Assembly: GCA_035536935.1 (NCBI GenBank)
Contig: DATLNC010000095.1
Span: forward strand, 1-50,680
Reading direction: 5' to 3'
Length of the DNA stretch: 50,680 nucleotides
Source: DATMER01 sp035536935
GTDB taxonomy: Bacteria; Acidobacteriota; Thermoanaerobaculia; Multivoradales; UBA5704
This document shows, one piece after another, positions 45,978 through 50,680 of the stretch. The position numbers were made by a program, and so were the translations under genes. Numbering within the stretch: position 1 is the first letter of the stretch; the number at the start of each line of letters is the position of its first letter. The notes beneath the pieces are model-generated. The model was not told the origin of the DNA. It saw only the letters and a list, made by a program, of their open reading frames with translations, and did no database searches.

Positions 45978-47768
45978 ATGTCCCTTTCGGAAAAAGTCCA
46001 GCAACTCAATCGCGAGATCGGTTCCACGTTCGAGCGCACGGTGGCCGATATGCGCCAGGAGGTCTCCCAGTGGCTGCGCACGAGCAGCGAGGACCTTCTT
46101 GGCCGGTTGGCCGAGCTGCGGCCGCCGGTGCCCGAGTCGTTCGTCGCCCACGAAGACCTCGAGCCAGCGGTCCGTTCCGAGGCGCAGGGATTGGCGGAGG
46201 GGCTGAGCTCCCACGCCCGGCGCGGCGGAGTGTCCGAGCTGCGCGAGGCGCTCGGCGCCATCGACCGCGCGCGCTCGCAGGCCGATATCCTGACTGCGCT
46301 GATGCAGGAAGCGGCGCGCTACGCTTCGCGGAGCGCCATTCTGCTGCTGCGCGGCGGCGAGGTGCGGGGTTGGAGCGGCCACGGCTTCGGCGACGCCGAC
46401 TCCGCGGTCCGCGACGTCAACCTCGGCGCTCCCGGGGACGGCTCGTGGAGCCATGCGTTCGAGGGCCAGGGCCCGGCCCGGCTGTCGGCCGACGAGTGCG
46501 CCGCTCTGTGCAGCCGCCTCGACAGCCCGGTCCCGCGCGACGGCGTGCTCGTGCCCCTGGTCCTGCGCGACCGGGTGGCCGCCGCCCTCTACGCCGACCG
46601 CACCGACGGCGCTCCGTTCACCCCCGAGGCGCTCCAGGTCCTCTGCTACACCGCCGCCCTCGCCATCGAGTCGCTGCCGTTCCGCGAGCGCTCGTCCACG
46701 GCGACCCTGGCCCCGGTCGAGGAAGCTGTAGAGGAAACGGCTACCGCGACGGAAGCTCCCCCGGAGGAGCCGCCCGTTTCCGCTATCGGTGCACAGACCG
46801 CCGCCATCCCTGCTTACAGCGGGGAGGCCGCCCAGGACGAGACGGAGCCGACGCAGACCTGGTCGCCCGCCGTCCTGCCCATGACGGAGCCCATGCCGGA
46901 GCAGATGGCCGAGGCGCTGCCGGCCTCGGCCGGTTGGGAGAGCCCCGCCGGCACCACCTCCGACGTCGACGTCGACGTCGAGGTCGAGGCGATGGCCGAG
47001 CCGGAGCCCGAGGCCGCCGCGCCGTGGGCCGCCGTCGCGGAAGAGACCGGCTCCGAGACCTACGAGCTGGAGTCGGTCGACGACACCACCGCCGCCGAGC
47101 CCGCGAGCGGCTGGGGCGAGCCCGCCGCCGGCGAGGAGACCGCGACGCCGACCCAGAAGGTCGACCTGCGGGGTCTCTCTGCCGCCATCGAAGAACCGGA
47201 GCTCGAAGCCGTTCCGGAACCGGCAGCCTCCAGCCCGGAAGCCACGGTCCTGCTCCAGCGCTCCAGCCTGCGCGAGGCCATGACCCCCTCCGCGCCCTCC
47301 GCGCCGGTAGCAGTTCCCGACCTGGAGTCCGAGCGGCCCCTGGCTCCGCCCACGCCGATCCGTCCGGTGCCGCCTCCCGCCCCGCCCGCTCCGCCGGCGC
47401 AGACGGGCCACGAGACTCCCGCCGCGTCCGCCACCCCCGAGGTTCGCCCGCCGAGCGACGTGCAGGGTCCGGGCTGGGCCTTCGGCGCCGCCGCGCGGCA
47501 GCCGGTGGCGAGCGACGATCCCCTGCACGAGGAGGCCCGGCGGCTCGCCCGGCTCCTCGTCAGCGAGATCAAGCTCTATAATGAAGAGCAGGTGGAAGAA
47601 GGACGGCGCAAGCGCGACCTGTACGAGCGGCTCCGGGAAGACATCGACCGCTCCCGCCAGATGTACGAAGAGCGGGTCGAGGCGCGCATCCTCAAGTCCA
47701 CGGACTACTTCTACCAGGAGCTGGTCCGCATCCTTGCGTCCGGCGATCCCAAGGCCCTCGGGATTTGA
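45978..47768 (+). CDS. GAF-like domain protein with long acidic linker and C-terminal helix
   Basis: 596 residues; specific function unknown. The N-terminal helical part (LSEKVQQLNREIGSTFERTV) is followed by a GAF-like domain (about 95-225: DILTALMQEAARYASRSAIL, GVLVPLVLRDRVAAALYADR). Next is a disordered, very acidic and Pro/Ala-rich linker of about 270 residues (VDVDVEVEAMAEPEPEAA, PVPPPAPPAPPAQ). The C-terminal 90 residues form a charged helix (EEARRLARLLVSEIKLYNEE, DLYERLREDIDRSRQMYEER). The start at 45978 has GAGCTGAGG upstream. No membrane segment. The layout recalls cytoplasmic scaffold or polarity proteins that use a coiled-coil tail to oligomerise. Confidence 0.8.
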   Translation: MSLSEKVQQLNREIGSTFERTVADMRQEVSQWLRTSSEDLLGRLAELRPPVPESFVAHEDLEPAVRSEAQGLAEGLSSHARRGGVSELREALGAIDRARSQADILTALMQEAARYASRSAILLLRGGEVRGWSGHGFGDADSAVRDVNLGAPGDGSWSHAFEGQGPARLSADECAALCSRLDSPVPRDGVLVPLVLRDRVAAALYADRTDGAPFTPEALQVLCYTAALAIESLPFRERSSTATLAPVEEAVEETATATEAPPEEPPVSAIGAQTAAIPAYSGEAAQDETEPTQTWSPAVLPMTEPMPEQMAEALPASAGWESPAGTTSDVDVDVEVEAMAEPEPEAAAPWAAVAEETGSETYELESVDDTTAAEPASGWGEPAAGEETATPTQKVDLRGLSAAIEEPELEAVPEPAASSPEATVLLQRSSLREAMTPSAPSAPVAVPDLESERPLAPPTPIRPVPPPAPPAPPAQTGHETPAASATPEVRPPSDVQGPGWAFGAAARQPVASDDPLHEEARRLARLLVSEIKLYNEEQVEEGRRKRDLYERLREDIDRSRQMYEERVEARILKSTDYFYQELVRILASGDPKALGI

Positions 47769-47837
47769 TTGGCCCCGGTTGATGTTGTAACCAACGGCGC
47801 CGGTATTTTCCGCGTGCCCGTCGAGGAGCTTCAGACG

Positions 47838-50105
47838 TTGAGCAGCTCGATCCGTCGCCGTTCGCCGCAATCCCCCTGGAACCTCGTTCCCTCTGCCCTG
47901 GTCCTGCTCGTACCCCTGCTGCTGGGCTCCGCATCCCGGCCGGCCATCCGGCCTCACCCCGCGCTCCCCTTCGTCGCGAAGTCCGACCGCACCGCCCTGC
48001 TCTTCGCGGAGGCGGCCGAGGCCGCGCGCCGGAACGACTGCTCCGGAGCCGCCAAGACCCTCGCTCCGCTCGCCGCGGGCAAGGGAGCCGAGGCCGGCTT
48101 CGCCCGTCTCGTCACCGGCTTCTACGCCCATTCCTGCCAGCAGGTGGGTCAGGCCGAAGAGCGCCTGTTCGCCGCCCAGGACCCGGACGGCATATTGGAA
48201 GACTGGCGCCTGTACACGCTGAGCGACGCGGCAGAAGCGAGGGGCCACACGCTCCTGGCGCAGGCGTCGCTCGCCAAGCTCCTCGGCGATTACCCGGCCT
48301 CGCCGCTCCGGCCGCGGGCCCTCGCCGAGGCGGCGGAGCTCGCCTGGAAGCACGGGGACGCGCAGCGCGCCCTCGACCTCGTGGCGCAGGCCCGGCGCGA
48401 GAAGGTCTCAGGGGCGGACGCCACCCGGCTGGAGAAGCTCGCCTGGGAGATGGGTGCAAATGACCCGGAGGTCCGGCGCGAAGCCGCCCGGCGTCTCCTC
48501 GCCGACTCGCCGGCTGAGGCGGCCGAGCTCGCCGTGGCCGAGATCTTCCGCGAGGGCTCCGGAGGATCCGGAGGATCCGGAGGATCCGAAGGAAATACCG
48601 AGTTGCAGTGGGCGGCGATCCTCACGCCCGATCAGCTCAAGCGGCGCGCGCGCGCGCTCCTCGACATCAAGCTCGACGCCAGCGCCCTGGTGGTGCTGGA
48701 CGCGGCCGACGCCCGGGACCGCGACCTCGACTGGGCGCTGCTCAAGGCCGAGGCCCTCACCCGGATCAACGAGGGCCTCGGGGCACTCGAGCTTCTCTCC
48801 GGCCGCATTTCCTCCAGCCCGAAGCAGGTTGCAGCCCTGGAGTGGGCGCGCGCCGAGGCCGCGGCCGAGGTCGCGACCGCCCGCCGCGGTCGGACCATGC
48901 CCGCCGCCCAGCGCCAGCAATACCTGGAGCGGTCCCACGGCCATCTGCGCAGGGTAGGCCAGATGGCAGCGGCCGATCCGGAGCTGGCGGCCAAGGCCCT
49001 GCGCACCCTCTACAAGGACGTGGCGGACGAGCGCTTCGAGGAGTCGATCGAGGTGCTGCGCCAGCTCCGCCGGCTCGACGCCAGGGACACGACCGGCGCG
49101 GCCCACCTCTGGCAGCGCGGCTGGCGCGAGTACAGCCGCAGCAACTTCTCGGGCGCGGTCGGCTACTGGACGGAGCTGTTCGCCCTCTATCCCGACGACA
49201 GCGCCGGCCGGCGCGGCCGTTACTGGACCGCGCGCTCCTTCGAAGCCCTGGGCGAGACCGAGCGCTCCCAGCAGATCTACCGCGAGGTCGCCTCTGCGGA
49301 CACGACCGACCTCTACCGCAAGAATGCCCTGATCCGGCTGCGCGGCAAGGCTCCCGCCGTGGACGAGCGCAATATGGGCGATAGCGAGTCCTGGCCGGAA
49401 GATCCCACCCTGCAGAGGGCGCGGCTCCTGACCGACCTCGGGCTGGAAGATCTGGCGCTTGCCGAGTTGGAGCTTGCGGGTGCCCAGGCGGACGAGCGTG
49501 CCCGGAAAGCCCTCGAAGCGCTGGTGCAGTCCCGCAACGGAGAGCGCCGCAAGAGCATGCTCACGATCCGCGAGGCCTTTCCCGCGCTGGGCGGACCCTT
49601 CCAGGCCACCCTGCCGGAGGAGGCGCGGCGCCTCTACTACCCGCTCGACTACCAGGGCACGATCCGCACCTGGGCGACGCAGAACCGGCTGCCCGTGCAC
49701 CTGGTCTACGGGATCATCCGCCAGGAGAGCGCCTTCGACACGCAGGCCCAGAGCTGGGCGGGCGCCCGCGGCCTGATGCAGCTCATGCCGGCGACGGCGC
49801 GCGAGCTGGCGGGCAAGGCCGGCCTGAGCTACTCCCACGAGAAGCTGTCGGACCCGGCTTTCAACCTCCGCCTCGGCACGACCTACTTCAGCCAGGTGCT
49901 GAACATGTTCGACAGCAACGTCGAGCTGGCCCTGGCCGGGTACAACGGCGGACCGTACCGGATCAAGAGGATGTGGAAGGAATCGAGCTCCAAGGAGCTC
50001 GACCGCTTCCTCGAAGGGCTCGACCTCGAAGAGTCCAAGACCTACGTGAAGCGGATCCTGGTGCTGTCGGACAGCTACCGGCAGTTGTATCCCTTGCCTG
50101 GTTGA
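47838..50105 (+). CDS. Soluble lytic murein transglycosylase (Slt-type, GH23)
   Basis: 755 residues. Start set at TTG 47838: GAGGAG lies 9 nt upstream and it yields a signal peptide (SIRRRSPQSPWNLVPSALVL then LVPLLLGSAS). The frame is open to a TTG at 47769 without a ribosome-binding site. The N-terminal 600 residues are an alpha-solenoid of TPR-like helices, as in Slt70. The catalytic GH23 domain has YGIIRQESAFDTQAQSWAGA (catalytic Glu), RGLMQLMPATA and ALAGYNGGPYRI. It cleaves the MurNAc-GlcNAc bond of peptidoglycan to 1,6-anhydro ends in the periplasm. A Gly/Ser linker interrupts the solenoid. The stop overlaps the next start. Confidence 0.93.
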   Translation: MSSSIRRRSPQSPWNLVPSALVLLVPLLLGSASRPAIRPHPALPFVAKSDRTALLFAEAAEAARRNDCSGAAKTLAPLAAGKGAEAGFARLVTGFYAHSCQQVGQAEERLFAAQDPDGILEDWRLYTLSDAAEARGHTLLAQASLAKLLGDYPASPLRPRALAEAAELAWKHGDAQRALDLVAQARREKVSGADATRLEKLAWEMGANDPEVRREAARRLLADSPAEAAELAVAEIFREGSGGSGGSGGSEGNTELQWAAILTPDQLKRRARALLDIKLDASALVVLDAADARDRDLDWALLKAEALTRINEGLGALELLSGRISSSPKQVAALEWARAEAAAEVATARRGRTMPAAQRQQYLERSHGHLRRVGQMAAADPELAAKALRTLYKDVADERFEESIEVLRQLRRLDARDTTGAAHLWQRGWREYSRSNFSGAVGYWTELFALYPDDSAGRRGRYWTARSFEALGETERSQQIYREVASADTTDLYRKNALIRLRGKAPAVDERNMGDSESWPEDPTLQRARLLTDLGLEDLALAELELAGAQADERARKALEALVQSRNGERRKSMLTIREAFPALGGPFQATLPEEARRLYYPLDYQGTIRTWATQNRLPVHLVYGIIRQESAFDTQAQSWAGARGLMQLMPATARELAGKAGLSYSHEKLSDPAFNLRLGTTYFSQVLNMFDSNVELALAGYNGGPYRIKRMWKESSSKELDRFLEGLDLEESKTYVKRILVLSDSYRQLYPLPG
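48556..48593 (+). repeat. 9-bp tandem repeat inside the transglycosylase gene
   Basis: GGATCCGGA-type unit repeated about four times, encoding GSGGSGGSGGSEG within the helical solenoid. The unit is a multiple of three, so copy-number changes keep the frame. Confidence 0.8.
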
Positions 50106-50680
50106 GAGTGGGACCGAGGACGACAAGGACACCAAGGACCTCAAGGACTCCAGGGACCAGGTCCTTGGCGTCCTTGGTGTCCCTGCTGTCCTTGTTGTCC
50201 TTTCTGACCGCCTGCGCCCCCGACTACCCCCACGACGGGCCCATCGTCCTCATCACCCTCGACTCCCTGCGGGCAGATGCCGTGGAGGGGCTCGGGGGCG
50301 AGCCCGGGCTGACGCCGCGGATGGACGAGCTGATCCGGGAGGCAGACTGGGCGGGGCCCGCCATCGCCTCGTCGAGCTGGGAAGGGTCCACCCTGGCCAC
50401 CCTCTTCACCGGATTGCGCCCCTGGCAGCACCAGGTGCTCTACCAGGGGCGCGCCCATCTCTCCCCGGCCCTCATCACCCTCGCCGAGGCGCTGCGGGCC
50501 GCGGGATACAAGACGGCCGGCCACTGGAGCGGCCCCTGGAACGATCACACCTACGGCTTCAACCAGGGCTTCGACGTGTTCCAGAGCTACGGCAAGGGCG
50601 TCCGCCTGGTGGAGCGGCTTGCGGGAATGAAGGACGAGCGGCAGTTCGTCTGGGCGCACCTGCCCGCGCCGGCGGCGCCC
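50102..50680 (+). CDS. Sulfatase/alkaline-phosphatase-superfamily lipoprotein, 5' part (runs off window)
   Basis: At least 192 residues. Start TTG 50102 overlaps the Slt stop as TTGA; GTG at 50108 is an alternative. The signal peptide has a basic Thr/Arg-rich n-region, a Ser/Leu-rich core and lipobox LTAC. The mature part begins DYPHDGPIVLITLDSLRADA, in which the Asp is a metal ligand of the sulfatase/phosphatase fold, then TPRMDELIREA, LATLFTGLRPWQHQV and AEALRAAGYKTAGHWSGPWN. The usual catalytic CxPxR/Ser is replaced by a SSWEGST stretch, so it may be a phosphodiesterase or transferase rather than a true sulfatase. Confidence 0.85.
   Translation, partial: MRVGPRTTRTPRTSRTPGTRSLASLVSLLSLLSFLTACAPDYPHDGPIVLITLDSLRADAVEGLGGEPGLTPRMDELIREADWAGPAIASSSWEGSTLATLFTGLRPWQHQVLYQGRAHLSPALITLAEALRAAGYKTAGHWSGPWNDHTYGFNQGFDVFQSYGKGVRLVERLAGMKDERQFVWAHLPAPAAP
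50116..50205. repeat. Ten 9-bp units, five in each orientation, forming a palindrome in the signal-peptide codons
   Basis: Units AAGGACNNC (50116, 50125, 50134, 50143, 50152) run up to 50160, where five inverted units GTCCTTGNN start (50161, 50170, 50179, 50188, 50197). The period is three codons. The forward units encode the Thr-Arg-x n-region and the inverted units the Ser-Leu-x hydrophobic core. Confidence 0.9.

Noticed and set aside
45387..47768. 793-residue version of the GAF protein
   Set aside because: The extra N-terminus is antisense to the BamE-like lipoprotein gene and lies upstream of the strong promoter at 45895.
47769..47837. Earlier TTG start for the lytic transglycosylase
   Set aside because: No ribosome-binding site and it spoils the signal peptide; TTG at 47838 has GAGGAG at correct distance.
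44718..48353. 1211-residue open frame on the minus strand
   Set aside because: It runs antisense through rpsU-BamE-like-GAF genes, is Arg/Gly/Leu-rich without domains, and arises from high GC at third positions.

Overview
The window is 50.7 kb of GC-rich (by eye about two-thirds G+C), gene-dense chromosome from a Gram-negative-type bacterium. Evidence for that is lipoprotein signal peptides, a LolA-like protein, periplasmic amidase and Slt-type transglycosylase, and frequent GTG/TTG starts with ATGA-style overlaps. Three FKBP prolyl isomerases, two giant BNR-propeller proteins, an FHA-GAF-cyclase and a caspase operon would suit the Acidobacteriota or a related soil or sediment lineage. No rRNA or phylogenetic marker is present apart from S21 and murI, so the assignment is only a guess.

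Layout. 1-2.3 kb: 3' end of an assimilatory sulfate reduction and siroheme operon (cysH, a hypothetical gene, precorrin-2 dehydrogenase, SUMT). 2.2-12.8 kb: housekeeping and secreted enzymes (M49-type lipoprotein, three FKBPs, hutI, S41 protease with its MarR regulator, beta-lactamase-fold hydrolase, methyltransferase). 12.8-18.6 kb: a compact five-gene minus-strand operon encoding an astacin metalloprotease, a YbaY/YscW-like protein, a caspase-like peptidase, a 780-residue unknown protein and an S1/P1 nuclease. None has a recognisable signal peptide, and I regard it as the best candidate here for an undescribed conflict or cell-death system. 18.9-20.4 kb: argR, a G-tract array phased at about 20 bp, and a small highly expressed-looking protein with an elaborate leader. 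20.4-25.6 kb: cell-envelope operon (amidase, GerMN protein, glutamate racemase), a VOC protein and an FHA-GAF-adenylate cyclase. 25.7-26.4 kb: tRNA-Glu(CTC) followed by a toxin-antitoxin-like pair. 26.4-31.1 kb: a flavin-dependent oxidoreductase, then a sensor/kinase/receiver/hybrid-kinase signalling operon. 31.1-34.4 kb: rhomboid-like membrane protein and a NatAB-type ABC exporter.

34.4-44.6 kb: two paralogous BNR/sortilin-like proteins lie divergently on either side of an accessory patch of about 3.8 kb. The patch holds a 20.7-bp-phased tandem array, a vapC remnant, a VOC gene, an attC-like hairpin, a frameshifted AT-richer fascin-like gene, a 216-bp nested palindrome and an orphan brnA antitoxin with its own operator-promoter. 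44.6-50.7 kb: rpsU, a BamE-like lipoprotein, a GAF protein, an Slt lytic transglycosylase and the start of a sulfatase-like lipoprotein whose signal peptide is encoded by ten 9-bp units, five in each orientation.

How parts work together. The cys genes supply sulfite and the siroheme cofactor for its reduction. Amidase, MurI and Slt handle peptidoglycan. The 27.5-31.1 kb genes form a phosphorelay. In the caspase operon, the astacin keeps an aspartate-switch propeptide motif, and the nuclease has an N-terminal extension where the family normally needs a free N-terminus to bind zinc. A protease-to-nuclease activation cascade is therefore plausible, but this is inference.
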